Source: Ischnura elegans (Eukaryota; Arthropoda; Insecta; Odonata; Coenagrionidae). Taken from it: DNA of 64,000 nt. Positions 10,680-21,153 of this stretch are shown piece by piece. Location of the stretch: contig NC_060259.1 in the NCBI RefSeq assembly GCF_921293095.1, forward strand, positions 123,497,649 through 123,561,648. The letters are read 5' to 3'. The notes under the pieces were generated by a model. The model ran no database searches, was not told the DNA's origin, and saw nothing but the letters and a program-made list of their open reading frames with translations. Positions within the stretch are counted from its first letter, which is position 1; each line of letters opens with the position of its first letter. A program made the position numbers and the translations under genes.

Positions 10680-12340
10680 AGATTTTGAGCATCAGGAATA
10701 ACTCTAAATACACTGGTCAACAAAAAACTTTTTTCTATCCTAGAGATGTTGTTGGGGTAATCCTTTTCGTCCTGATTCCAAATCTGTGCTCAGATATTTT
10801 TTTATCAAGTCTACTTTCTTTAGGACGACTGTACCAAATAAGTGTTCAAGGATATTTAAGCACATAAATTGTGATTATAAAAAATGTGAAAAAAGTACTT
10901 TGAGAGGATTTTCTCGTATTTTTTGCATCTGGTAAGTCCCTATTCAGTGTCAATCAGTAATTTGCTATCATGTTGCTGAAATTTATTAGGTGTTATTTTT
11001 CCAAATGTAAAATATGTTGGTCGAAAGGCTCACTGTGTTTATCTCTAACAGCGCAGAGGTTTTGTGGAAAAAGACAGGGTTTGAGTCAAAATAATAAATT
11101 TTTAAATTCATATTGAAACCCATATTTTGGTACGATTTAATGATATTAATATAGCCACCAGATCACGATAATGTTCAGCCATGATATTTCCTAAAAATGT
11201 TGAGATACATTTCTAAATGCGTTCCACGCGCTTTTCTCCGTTGATCTAACTCAGTGTTGAAATTCCGAGTCCTTCAATTCCCAATCTGCATATTCCTTAT
11301 TTGATCTTAGCCTCACTTAACCAAAGGACTTTTGTTTCAAATGAGTAAAACCGGCACCATTATTGCACATGTCTTCATCAAAATTTTAAAAAGTCCTTAT
11401 TTAATATGCAGAGGCGGAAAAAGAATATTTTTTAGGCCGACCAAAGGCTGACAAAGGACGTTTTTGGATCCAAGGACGAGTTCTTTATGTTCCGAACAAT
11501 TTTTTTCTGTCTCTGATATCCCATTCGCAGGTGAAGCAACAACATTTCGTATAGCCAAGCTGTAATCCAAGAAACATAGAAATTACTTTAAGTGGTCACA
11601 AAGTTTCCATTTATATTTTTGGTAGTGATATTTTCTAAAAGTAACTGCATATTCTCGTAAGATTCTTGTATTTCAGTTTCACGAGTAAACATAGTATTGA
11701 TGGGAGCTCATTTCCATTCTTTATGAGATTAGCCTTTAACATAACCTGGGAGGAATAAATGAACAAACGCTAATCATCTTTGTTTAATTCAAAATGAAGA
11801 GTATCCACAACACAGAGAACATCATTGCAAATAGCAAATCGTTTTTTGGAGAATAAACCAAATTAAATTCGTCATGACGAGAGCGGGACATCTAAAGTTT
11901 CGTATTTGGATGCTACAATTTTCAACCCTTTAATCATGATCCTAAGATTTCACCCTGCTTTTTGGATAACATATAAATCGTGCACTAGATAATTTAAATC
12001 CTCTTACGTTATGAAATGAGGTCCAGAAGATTTACTCGGTCCAAAATTTGGGTCCTTCGAGTCTCTGAATCCTTCATTATCACGTTCTTGATTACTTTCT
12101 GAATCTTTGCTAAGATTAACATTCTCGATTGGATGCGGCACTTTTAAATATTCGGAGTGAGGGAACGGTAGTATCGCTGATTCAAAGTTGTCTGGATACT
12201 TTACTGAGTGTTTTGACTTCGTTGTAATTCCTTTCATTTTTGAAATGCAATATGATCTGCCAAATCATGGGGACGGCAAACTCCTTGTGACATTTTTTTG
12301 TCCAACCAGTAAGAAGCCCTACACTGGTGCCACTCAACAC
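10680..12340 (-). pseudogene. Decayed gene of a repeated arthropod family, function unknown
   Basis: Translated on the minus strand in shifting frames, this stretch gives ordered protein-like blocks: KHSVKYPDNFESAILPFPHS (12004-12237 frame), SGPHFIT followed by EDLNYLVHDL, then NDVLCVVDTLHFELNKDD, LGLQLGYTKCCCFTCEWD, FPWLSEAKIK-like pieces, SAWNAF, DKHSEPFDQHI and LTLNRDLPDAKNTRKSS. I recognise these blocks, in this order, as an uncharacterised multicopy protein common in arthropod gene sets; it has no established function that I know of. Many stops and frameshifts break it. Its place inside a TIR element suggests it travels with transposons. The family match is from memory and needs a protein search. 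Confidence 0.6.
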
Positions 12341-14046
12341 ATGGGGAGCCCATGCTTTACCTTGGCTACCCTACAGGCAGTCAAAATAAAGCTTATAACA
12401 CTGTCTGGAAAAGGGAATACTTTTCCACTTTTGAGCCTTAAAAGTAATTTCACCGTATACATAACGAAAGTCATCAAGATGGTTCACCCACTATCTAAAT
12501 AGCCTGACCTGATTAAAGCTGGCAACTTATCCGCGATTAAATTGTAATAACCTGTAATTTCCTGCGATCATCGAAATTCTCCATCTTCTACTATCTTCAG
12601 AGAAAGCAAACGTCTTCACGCTCCTACACCTGGTCAAATGATGATGTGAAGTGGAGGCTGAGGCAGTATTGCTTTGAAGAAAACGGAAGGATAGTTCGAT
12701 TTTAAACACATTTTGACAGAATAGGAAGGCATAACATCGTAGGACAACATGTTTTTTCAGGAAAGTTTTATTTTCTCTTTCTCATGCTATCACGATACAT
12801 AAATTAATTAATTTACTACTTTCGTAAAAGAAATAAACAAACACTAAGCTGTCCTAAAGAAACTAGATGTGATAAAAAGAATCTATCCCGGATTCGGTAT
12901 AAGTGCAAAAAATACGCCTAAGATCACTCAACAGCGTCTCTAGAACAAAATATATGTTGACCGGTCATGCCTAAACAATTATCGCTTTAAAAAGTTTTAG
13001 TGCGTCAATTGCGACTGAAAATTTCTTCAATGATATGATTGCTAAAAATTTAATTGACGACACATATTTTTTCGAGGTAAATTACATAAATCGTAAAACA
13101 AAACTAACATTTTATTTTTTCCTATCCAGCGGCAAAAAAAATTTTTTCTGCAGTTTGATACCTCACTTTTTTCAATTTATTTGAAAACAATTTTTTTAAA
13201 TTAAAACAACGCATGAAATTTTGCTGCCAAATTACCTACTTTTGAAAATATTTAAGAGTTAAATAAAATATCTAAATTAATGTAGCAAAAATGAAAGACA
13301 CAAAAATATACTCCAATGAATTCACACTTCACTTGGGACAATAGTTCTCCTTTTATTAAATTCGAAATCTCAGCAGCACTTCGATGTATTAAAATATGTC
13401 AGCATCAACATCTCCGGTTGTACACCTAGGTCCTAATCGGTCACTTCTCAGGTGCGTCTTCTCCGATATTTCAATGCCTCATTACCCTTCCTGTTGCGTT
13501 TATTCGAGTAGTATACGGTACTTCAATTTTTATTCACCCTTCGCTATGTTTCCGCTACTGTTAAGCCTGCCCCCAACAAGCTGACTACTTATCCCTCTTT
13601 CGCCTGACGACAAAGGTATCTTCAATCAAGATGGGAAAACATCCTTCTCGATCGAAAGGAAAACGCGTTCTGGCAATGTGCACGGCAGTCCTTCCGGAGA
13701 AGGTAAAACTTCTTCAAAACCAACTGCATTCAAATTCGTGGCCCATCGAATATTCTGGCTGACTGTCTTGTTTACCTAAAGAGAGAGCTTGCTTTGGCCC
13801 TAGTGATTTAAGTCGTTTCGTTGAGATAGGCGAAGGAAAATTCAGAGGAGCGTTCCCAATGTGCGCTTATGATGCCGTCGAATGCGTCTCTATTCTACGG
13901 ATTTCATCGCGAGCCATGCTTTGGGTTGCGGGAGACTCAGGTCGCGTACTTGGACGGCGAAGGCAGGAAATGGTTTGCCTTGTTTGAATTTCCCTCACTG
14001 ACCAAAGAATAGCAACCCACTGGAAAGGAAACCCACTAACCCGCGG
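12341..14046. other. Non-coding interior of the Tc1-like element
   Basis: AT-rich with homopolymer runs (12770-13300). No transposase motif or other gene was seen. Confidence 0.5.
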
Positions 14047-14287
14047 AGCGATAGTGGCGGCGCAAACTTTGTCGGGATACTTTTTTCCCCCATAGTACAT
14101 ACAAAGAAGACGCTAAACGCAAGGGTCACGCACCAGTTTTTAAGTGTCATTCACCATGGTTAAATTCCCCATCTGAAGTGGAGTGAACAGCAGCATCATT
14201 CCAGTGTGGTTCCAGATATCAACGGATTATTTTGCGCCGTATAATTAAATAACCCGGTCGCAAGAGTGCGCAGTTGCCGCCGAGAAA

Positions 14288-15565
14288 ATGGAGAAGCTTA
14301 TTAGAGGAAGGAACGCGTTGAAAATACAGATTACTAGGTTGATGACCGACATCGAGAAGCTTCTTTACCTCAAGGATGAAGAACCTGATCATCTTGCCTT
14401 GGAAGTCGAGCTCACCCTGATGAACGACGTTGTGAGGGAATGGGAGGAGATATGTCACACCATACTAAAGGAATTAGAGGAATCAGAAGCATCCGAAGAA
14501 GCCTTGGCAGATGAAATGCAAGTAGTAATGAATTTACGACGACGATTCACCGTAGTTCAACGGAAGTGTGAGAGAATAATCAAGCCTATTCAGACTTCTG
14601 AAACGTCCTTAACGGAAATGGACACCATTAGCAACACAGGATCAGTTAGCAAAAGAAGGCTCAAACTCCCCAAGATTGAGCTCCAGAAGTTTGACGGGAA
14701 GTTGAAGTCATGGCTTGGATGGTGGTCTCATTTTCGAAAAATTCATGACGACGATACACTCACAGATTCAGACAAGGTGGAGTATCTATCACAGGCTACG
14801 GAGAAGGGGACAGAAGCTGAGGAGTTGGTGGAAAGTTATCCAGCCGATGCCAAAAACTACCCCAATGTCATAGGTGCCTTAAAAGAACGTTTCGGAAGGA
14901 AAGATTTGTTGGTACAAGTTTACATTCGAGAGCTCTTGAATTTGGTTATCACGAATACAAATGGAAAGGAAGAAATGAGCCTTTCGTCATGCTACTTCAA
15001 ACTCAATTCTCATCTGCGATCACTGGAAGCTTTGAAGTTAGGGAAAGTGGATCCGGAGACGTTTATCTTCCCACTTGTGGAGTCAGGCCTTAGTGAAGAA
15101 ATTCTTCGTCCTTGGCATAGAAGCTCATTTAGCAAAACTGAAGGCAACCAACTCAAGGCGCTAATGGAATTTATGAGAGTGGAGGTACGAAGTGTCCAGC
15201 AGACCTACCTGGCTAAAGCAGGATTCCACTCCAGTGAACCTGTCACCTCTCAATCTACGAAAGGAGGAATGACAAAAAAGGGAAACTGGAAGTCCAAGAA
15301 GGAAGATGATATTCCTACAGCAGCAGGTCTAGTAGCCAGTCCCGCTCCTCAACGACATTCTTGTGGATTCTGTAATGGAGGACATGAAACTATGGCATGC
15401 GTCAAGGCTCAGGCAATGAATTTGGATGAAAGAAAACAGAAATTGGGAGAGAAGAAACTATGTTACGCGTGTTTCCGGGGAAAGCATAAGAGCAGGGACT
15501 GTCGCAGTCATGTGAAGTGTATTGTGTGCCAAGGAAAACACTATCCTCTTCTCTGCCTACAATAA
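14288..15565 (+). CDS. gag: BEL/Pao gag-like protein, 425 aa
   Basis: This frame encodes the nucleocapsid-type protein of the BEL element, which would package element RNA in cytoplasmic particles. The first ~130 residues are charged and helical-looking, then LPKIELQKFDGKLKSWLGWW opens the DUF1759-type region usual in BEL gag, followed by NYPNVIGALKERFGRKDLLV. Near residues 350-425 come cysteine/histidine clusters (CGFCNGGHETMAC, CYACFRGKHKSRDC, CIVCQGKHYPLLC), which are zinc-knuckle and adjoining BEL motifs. The start ATG at 14288 follows the leader without an intervening in-frame candidate. The frame is open end to end and is the best-preserved part of the element. A stop separates it from pol, where BEL elements usually have one continuous ORF. 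Confidence 0.9.
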   Translation: MEKLIRGRNALKIQITRLMTDIEKLLYLKDEEPDHLALEVELTLMNDVVREWEEICHTILKELEESEASEEALADEMQVVMNLRRRFTVVQRKCERIIKPIQTSETSLTEMDTISNTGSVSKRRLKLPKIELQKFDGKLKSWLGWWSHFRKIHDDDTLTDSDKVEYLSQATEKGTEAEELVESYPADAKNYPNVIGALKERFGRKDLLVQVYIRELLNLVITNTNGKEEMSLSSCYFKLNSHLRSLEALKLGKVDPETFIFPLVESGLSEEILRPWHRSSFSKTEGNQLKALMEFMRVEVRSVQQTYLAKAGFHSSEPVTSQSTKGGMTKKGNWKSKKEDDIPTAAGLVASPAPQRHSCGFCNGGHETMACVKAQAMNLDERKQKLGEKKLCYACFRGKHKSRDCRSHVKCIVCQGKHYPLLCLQ

Positions 15566-15870
15566 ACTCATTACAAGAGTCAAAGACTGGAAAAAAGGAG
15601 ATACTATCACAAGATGTTCCCCTCACAGCTAACAATCTGAATCGTTGTGCTAAGGATGTACTTCTGAACACTATACAAGTTCGAGTCGTGGGAGAAAAAG
15701 GCTCGTCTATAGTCAGGCTCGTGGGAGAAACCAGTAATCAAAGCAGCTACATAAAGGCTTCTACTGCAACTCCAATTCAGGCAAAAAGAATTGGAAGCGA
15801 ATTGCTCAGGAACGTGTTGTTTAGATATCAAGTTACGGCCCCAGTCAAGCACCCGATAGTTCAAATATGA
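15517..15870 (+). pseudogene. pol: BEL pol fragment: aspartic protease region, motif altered
   Basis: Continues the pol region in another frame. KDVLLNTIQVRVVG followed by VRLVGETSNQSSYI aligns with the retropepsin segment of BEL elements, where a D-T-G-S type active site precedes Q-x-SYI. Here the aspartate position is glutamate and the glycine and serine are replaced, so catalysis is not expected. The frame stops at 15870; 15871-16000 continues as broken pol. Confidence 0.8.
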
Positions 15871-16000
15871 CTGGAGTCTCTTCAAAACAAAAGTCAGAAA
15901 ACGTTCGAGCTACTACAACGGGAGAATATCTGCGGAGATCTACCCAAGGTGCCCCATGGACAGTGGATCATCCATCTAGCTAATGTGGGGATTCATATAA

Positions 16001-17311
16001 ATGATGTTGGTGAGGGATACGAAAAAAATCCAAACACTCATCAGCAATGACTATTGGGATTCCATTTTAACCGGAAATTGGTTCAAACTGGACTGTGGAT
16101 TAACTGCAAGAGAAACAATCTTTGGTTGGACGCTGGGAGGACCCGTTCCTGATGTACCAAGGATCGTCAGTTGTAACTTTTCGTGTTCCATAGTCAGCAG
16201 CATGATGGCTAACAATCCGAGCATCACGGATTTATGGAATCTCGAAACAATTGGGATATCAGATCCCGTGGCGGTCAAGTCAGCAGCAGAGGAAGATGCC
16301 GAAGCGATTTCTTATTACAAGTCGACCGTACGGAAGGAAGAGATTAACGGGCGATACAATGTAGCCCTTCCTTGGAAGCAGCCCAAGTCAACACTTCCTA
16401 CAAATCGTCAAGTAGCAGAGAAACGATTGAGGTCAGCTACGGCGAAGTTGGAGAAAACAGGAAAGTGGGAGAACTACGACTGCATTTTCAAAGATTGGGA
16501 GAAAGAAAACTTCATCAAAACTGGATGATGGTGACAATGGACACTTTATTCCCCATCAACCAGTGTTCAAGGAAAGTCTCAGTACTCCAGTTCGACCGGT
16601 GTTCGACGCTTCGTGTAGAATTGGACGGCTTCCCTGTCTCAATGACTGCTTATACAAAGGTCCTAATCTCATTGAGCTCATCCCAGCATTACTTCTCCGG
16701 TTTCGGCTTCACAAGGTTGGAATTTACGCTGACATCCGGAAAGCATTCCAGATGATTGGGTGAAAGAGCAGGACCAAAATTATCAGAAGTTTCTCTGGTG
16801 GGAAGACTCAACCTGTGAAAGAATCAAGGTCTTCCAGCACCTCCGAGTGGTTTTTGGCGTAAGTAGCAGCCCGTTTCTTCTCATGGCTCCTTTATTACAT
16901 CACTTGGAGACGCAACCAGAGAAAAATGTGAAGACAGCTGAAATACTGCGATACTCTTTCTATGTGGACAACTGCCTCGTTTCCCTCCCCTCACTACAAC
17001 AAGCAAAGACGTTCAAGGAAGAAGCTGTAGGAATCATGGCTGATGCAAGGATGGAATTGCGTCAATGGGCCTTTACAGGAAGAGATTAAACTTCAGCTGA
17101 TCTAGGAATGCCTGGGATACTACCAGTATTGGGGCTGATGTGGAATCGAGAAGAAGACTACTTGACATTAGATATCAAGTCACAGGAGGAGTTCATATTC
17201 ATGTCAAAACGACACATGCTCTCCATTGTCACACAAGTGTTTGATCCAGTTGGATTCACCGCACCAGCTCTTCTTCTGCCAAAGCTACTCTCTACCTACT
17301 CAAGCCGATAA
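16001..17311 (+). pseudogene. pol: BEL pol fragments: reverse transcriptase
   Basis: Three frames carry successive parts of the BEL reverse transcriptase. 16001-16528 holds the linker with ARETIFGWTLGG and RYNVALPWK; 16563-16763 holds TPVRPVFDASCRIGRLP and YADIRKAFQMI (catalytic motif A aspartate); 16760-17311 holds VFGVSSSPFLL and SFYVDNCLVSLPS, the YVDN form of the catalytic box typical of BEL, then LGLMWNREEDYLTLDI leading into RNase H. Frameshifts occur around 16528-16563 and 16760, and a TAA interrupts at 17087-17089. The motif order is complete but no continuous enzyme can be read. Confidence 0.9.
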
Positions 17312-18291
17312 GGATTACACACTACTGTCAACTTCACCCCGATTCCAAGGAAGAGATTCACATTTTCTGCGACGCAAGTGGACAGGCATACGCCACTGTT
17401 ATCTACCTCCGATCTGAATACGAAGGAGAAGTCAAAGTCAAACTTCTCAATGCAAAATCGCGTCTTGCTCCAGTCAAGAAGCCAACAATCAACAGATTAG
17501 AGTTGTTAGCAGCATTGTTGGGAGCCAGGATGGCAAGACCGGTGAAGGAAGTGCTAGGAAAGGACATCCCTTTTCACTATTGGAGTGATTCAACTACAGT
17601 TCTGGCTTGGATCAAAAGAGGAAACGAGTGGGAGAAGTTTGTGTCGAACCGCGTCAAGGAAATTCTCGACACCACCACTACCAGGCAATGGAATCATGTG
17701 CCTGGAGAAGACAACCCAGCAGATCTGCCTTCACGAGGGTGTACTCCGGCAAAATTGGTGGAATCAAAGTGGTGGGAAGGACCTAAATGGTTAACATTGA
17801 CTGGGGAACATTGGCCGTGTCATACATCAGCTGAAATTAACGAGGATGAAATCAATAAGGAACAGAAGAAAATGACCGTATCAATGATCTCTACTGCATT
17901 TCCGACTCCAAGATTTTCCTCTTGTCAGAAGAATGTAACAGTCTGGGCATGGGTTAATCGCTTCACTTACAATTGTCGTAACAAGAAAAGGATTACTTCA
18001 CCCATCATATCAACGAAGGAACTTCGACTAGTAGAGAAGACAGTATTGAAGGAGATTCAATGTCAAGCCTATGGTCAAGGAGGAGTTCCTAAAAACTTAC
18101 TCACGGTGATGGGGACCGATGGATTGTTGCGAATTATGTCAAAATTAGTACACCGGGAAGATACAACTGATTTCATCTCCCCTATTCTCTTACCACAGCA
18201 TCGTCCATTAGTTATTACTTATTTATTCTTATTCGGGATATTCACCTCTTCAACTGTCATGCAGGGATTCAGACTACTGTGGGAAAACTGA
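17312..18291 (+). pseudogene. pol: BEL pol fragments: RNase H and integrase N-terminus
   Basis: The frame containing 17503-18291 also reads upstream from about 17330. It shows FCDASGQAYATVIYL (first catalytic aspartate), RLELLAALLGARMA (glutamate), HYWSDSTTVLAWI (second aspartate) and the closing PGEDNPADLPSRGC that marks the end of the BEL RNase H and the tether. The later part (about 17960-18230) leads to the integrase zinc-binding region. A frame change occurs around 18280, where the next frame begins. Confidence 0.88.
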
Positions 18292-19481
18292 GGGAGAAAT
18301 ATTGGGTACCCAGTGCTAGGAAGACTGTCACTAGAATCATTCACCAATGTTCGGCTTGTAGGAGGCACGAAGCAAAAGCGTTTGAGGTTGAGACGGCAAC
18401 ACTCCCAGTTGCTCGTGTGCAAGACAGTAAAGTATTTCAGACCACGGGAGTAGATCTGGCTGGTCCACTTATCATTCGAGATGGACAGAAGGTTTGGATC
18501 GTGATCTACACTTGTGCGGTCTATAGATGTGTATCACTGGATGTCATTACGGGATTATCAACCGAGACATTTCTCAACTCTCTGGAACGTTTCGTGGCCA
18601 ACTACGGAAGACCGAATACTGTCTACAGCGACAACGGTACTAACTTCATTGGTGCAAAGAACATATTCGACAAACTGAATATGGAAGAAGTCGCAAAAAT
18701 AAGTCAAGTCAAGAAATTGCAGTGGATACTAAACTGTGAAGCAGCACCATGGTGGGGTGGATTCTGGGAACGACTCATAAGGAGTGTCAAGGGCCTCATG
18801 AAGAGGATGATTGGCAAGAGCAAGTTGTCATTTGATGAGTTACGCACCTGCATCGCAAGCATGGCTGCCACCATCAATGACCGTCCACTTACAACCATTA
18901 CCGAAGATGGAAATGATCTTGTGTCTCTCTCTCCAGCCATGTTTTTAAGACATATAATGCCTGGAGGTTTCCCGGAAGGAAATTTTGCCAATGGGCTGGA
19001 ACAAAGCTACCGAAAAATGCATAATCTTCAAACCCAGCTGAAGGATCGTTTTCGAAAAGAGTACCTGTCCCTTCTCATCCAGAAGAGGAAGAAAGTTAAC
19101 ATTCGACCCACTGCTGTGGGAGATGGGGTACTCGTTGGATGTGACAACAAGAAGAGGTTCGAGTGGCCCCTTGGGAAAATTGAGGAGCTCTACAGTGGAA
19201 AAGATGGGATCGTGAGGTCTGCAAAAATCAAGATTTATAGCGGTAAGGGGATTATCTACATAAATCGTCCCTTACACCGTCTGTACCCGCTGGAGATTTC
19301 TCAACAAGAAGGTGCAGCAATGTCGACGAAAACACCTATATTAGAAGAAACCTCGTCGACTTCAATGGAACAGCCTGTCAAGAAGGCTGAGAACAAAGAG
19401 GAGTTCATCATTACACGTGGTGGAAGAAAAGTGAAAAAGCTTAGTCGCTACTCTTCCTGGTTTGGAGGAATCATCACATGA
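18279..19481 (+). CDS. pol: BEL integrase frame, 400 aa
   Basis: This open frame covers the integrase, which inserts element cDNA into chromosomes. REKYWVPSARKTVTRII and CSACRRHEAK finish the zinc-binding domain. The catalytic core follows: TGVDLAGPL (D), YSDNGTNFIGA (D) and WWGGFWERLIRSVKGLMKR (E). SFDELRTCIASMAATINDRP and the basic C-terminus with GDGVLVGCDNKKRFEWPLGK and HRLYPLE complete the usual BEL layout. It overlaps the preceding frame by 13 nt in a different phase, so the original polyprotein is broken at its N-terminal side, although the integrase itself looks intact. Confidence 0.9.
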   Translation: MGKLREKYWVPSARKTVTRIIHQCSACRRHEAKAFEVETATLPVARVQDSKVFQTTGVDLAGPLIIRDGQKVWIVIYTCAVYRCVSLDVITGLSTETFLNSLERFVANYGRPNTVYSDNGTNFIGAKNIFDKLNMEEVAKISQVKKLQWILNCEAAPWWGGFWERLIRSVKGLMKRMIGKSKLSFDELRTCIASMAATINDRPLTTITEDGNDLVSLSPAMFLRHIMPGGFPEGNFANGLEQSYRKMHNLQTQLKDRFRKEYLSLLIQKRKKVNIRPTAVGDGVLVGCDNKKRFEWPLGKIEELYSGKDGIVRSAKIKIYSGKGIIYINRPLHRLYPLEISQQEGAAMSTKTPILEETSSTSMEQPVKKAENKEEFIITRGGRKVKKLSRYSSWFGGIIT

Positions 19482-19563
19482 AATTCTTAAACAAGTATTT
19501 AATTCATCAAGCTATTCTTTTTTTGATATAATTCCCAACAAATTGTAAATAAGGTTAGGAATT

Positions 19564-19573
19564 AGTGGGAGGA
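19564..19573 (+). other. Polypurine tract of BEL element
   Basis: AGTGGGAGGA directly precedes the 3' LTR; one T interrupts the purines. This is the expected site of plus-strand priming. Confidence 0.75.
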
Positions 19574-19733
19574 TGAAGAATCAACTTGAAATTATCCAAG
19601 TGAACTTGTTTATTTTAGTTGCTATGATATGAATTTGTTTATTTAATCTTTATTAACAAAAAAAAAACGGAACCCTGAATGTATCAGTCGAAACTTGAAA
19701 TCTCTCTGTCGGGTAGGCGAGTGGATTTTACAC
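19574..19733 (+). repeat. BEL/Pao 3' LTR
   Basis: About 160 bp, near-identical to 10009-10166. It is followed by CGTG (19734-19737), the second half of the target duplication, and then the right arm of MITE-X. Confidence 0.88.
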
Positions 19734-20208
19734 CGTGGGACGTATTTCTGGTTCCAGCTATCGACGTGTGAGGTGACCTTGGGGCGCGGCTTTGAGCGCT
19801 GATACGTCGCAGGCTGCTAGCAGGTAGCAAATTACCTTGCTAGAAGGTAGTGCTTGGCTTAAATAAGGATTATTACCCTATCAAACGAAGGAACCTTCCG
19901 AACTTAGGTATTTTAAATGAGTGATTATTAAGAGATGTTTCCCTGAGCTCTGTACCTCATGCGTGCATTGGTAATCTCAGACAATGTAAAACTCCTATCT
20001 ACTCGTATAGAAACTATGTCCCTTTGACGTCACGTGTAGTGGAATCGCATGGTCGCCAATCTGGCCTTTTTCAAATGGGGTTAAAATTGTTCATTAACAT
20101 TCGTCTGAACTGGGATTTCTAAAACCAAATAAATTGAATGAATACACTAATGGTGGGTAATGAATCGCAATCAATGCCTCCCGTTTTCTTTGATGAAGGA
20201 ATTTACCA

Positions 20209-20883
20209 TATTGCCTTTTCACATGTCATTAAGAATCACGCTGCAAGGCGACAGCGACTCCAGCAAAGTGAATCATACCTAAGCAGGAAGTCAATCCTAA
20301 TCTATCTCTCGTAAAAATGAATGGAATGGATAAGGAATCCTTTGTTTTCAGAGGTTAAAGGAAATTTACGGGAACACGTCCTCTGAACCCCAGTGTTTAC
20401 AATATCACGCAGAACAAAGAAGGCTGGTGTATCAAGTAATTTCTGAGTCGCGGCGATAAAAACATGTTGTGCCGGAGTTTCGGTGATTGTCTTTTTATGG
20501 ATTCAACCATCCCCGAGTCCTGAAATTAAGGCTTAGGGTGCAGGCGGCTCCCCCAAAAAACATTCACGGCAAAACACAATTTCTCTTCGTAGCCATTTGC
20601 TGCGATGTTTTCTGCTGAAGTATTCCTCTCCGTTTTATCATTTGCATTGCGGATTAGACAGTTGTTTAATTAGGAATACACTTTGGAGGGGAATGGGGGA
20701 GCGACCCCCCCAGGCTTCGGGACAGGTCCGGGAAAAATTTGAAAAATGACATGCCTGGAAATACATTTTACCTTATATTAAACTATAAGCAGATGGAGTA
20801 ATTATACCGTGTGTTTATAAATGAATATCGGGGTTTTAACGCTTTATAATATTCATAACATTATACTTACAGTTGTAAATTAT
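20209..20883. other. Anonymous DNA
   Basis: No gene seen. Short pieces near 20515-20560 (AATTAAGGCTTAGGG) and 20690-20715 recall hAT-A ends but are too degenerate to call. Confidence 0.45.
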
Positions 20884-21153
20884 ACGTCAAATGAAAGAAA
20901 AACTTGTAGAGTTTTGTTTTTTTAGCAACAATGCTCATGTGTGTGGAATGTTTCCACCGCGATCCGCTAGAAACAGGTAGTAACAAAGATGGCGACTAGT
21001 GAACAGAAAGTTTGTTCACTAGTCGCCATCATCTAGTACAAAAATGTGTTTTACAGTTTGCAAAAACTGAATCGCGGCGGAAACATTTCACACACATGTG
21101 CATTGCTGCTAAATAGCAAAACTTTTTGAGTTGCTCTTTCATTTGACATACGT
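20884..21153. repeat. Long imperfect inverted repeat with an 18-bp perfect core
   Basis: The outer arms, about 20884-20963 and 21071-21153, are diverged reverse complements (ACGTCAAATGAAAG against CTTTCATTTGACATACGT). The inner core 20988-21005 and 21013-21030 is exact (GATGGCGACTAGTGAACA). It could be a foldback element; no target duplication was identified. Confidence 0.75.

Larger units (their letters stand above)
10276..14095. mobile_element. 3.8-kb element with Tc1-like inverted repeats
   Basis: The ends are 49-bp inverted repeats with two mismatches (10276-10324 and 14047-14095), beginning CTATGGGGGAAAAAAGTATC; weaker similarity continues about 75 bp further inward. TA flanks both ends. 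TA plus a C...GGGGGAAAAAAGTAT terminus resembles Tc1/mariner ends, but no transposase with a DDE motif was found inside. It lies in the BEL 5' leader, between LTR and gag. Its only protein-like content is the decayed gene at about 10680-12340. A second, shorter inverted pair (CACTGGTCAACA at 10711 and TGTTGACCGGTC at 12955) may mark a further nested unit. Confidence 0.65.
10009..19733 (+). mobile_element. BEL/Pao LTR retrotransposon, inactive
   Basis: The element has two matching LTRs, a purine tract before the 3' LTR, a 4-bp target duplication, a gag frame (14288-15565) and a fragmented pol in BEL order: protease, reverse transcriptase, RNase H, integrase. No env-like frame follows the integrase. 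The 4.1 kb between the 5' LTR and gag is unusually long because another TIR element (10276-14095) occupies it. Frameshifts, stops and a changed protease motif show that this copy cannot make a functional pol. Confidence 0.93.
9830..20208 (+). mobile_element. MITE-X copy, split by a BEL/Pao insertion
   Basis: The left arm (9830-10004) and right arm (19738-20208) together match the unsplit reverse copy at 61853-62488. The ends are inverted (GGGTGGTTTCCT and GGAATTTACCA) and flanked by TA (9828-9829, 20209-20210), which suggests a Tc1/mariner-type MITE. Arm matches include the CTGCTAGCAGGTAGCA block near 19815 and ACTGGGATTTCTAAAACCAA near 20108. Confidence 0.85.

Noticed and set aside
13867-14100. 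77-codon minus-strand frame with a tidy start
   Set aside because: Its first codons are the terminal inverted repeat of the 3.8-kb element; the same codons start at 10271 on the plus strand.
20513-20760. Possible hAT-A copy
   Set aside because: Only a few words (AATTAAGGCTTAGGG, facing C and G runs) resemble the family; no ends or duplication could be found.
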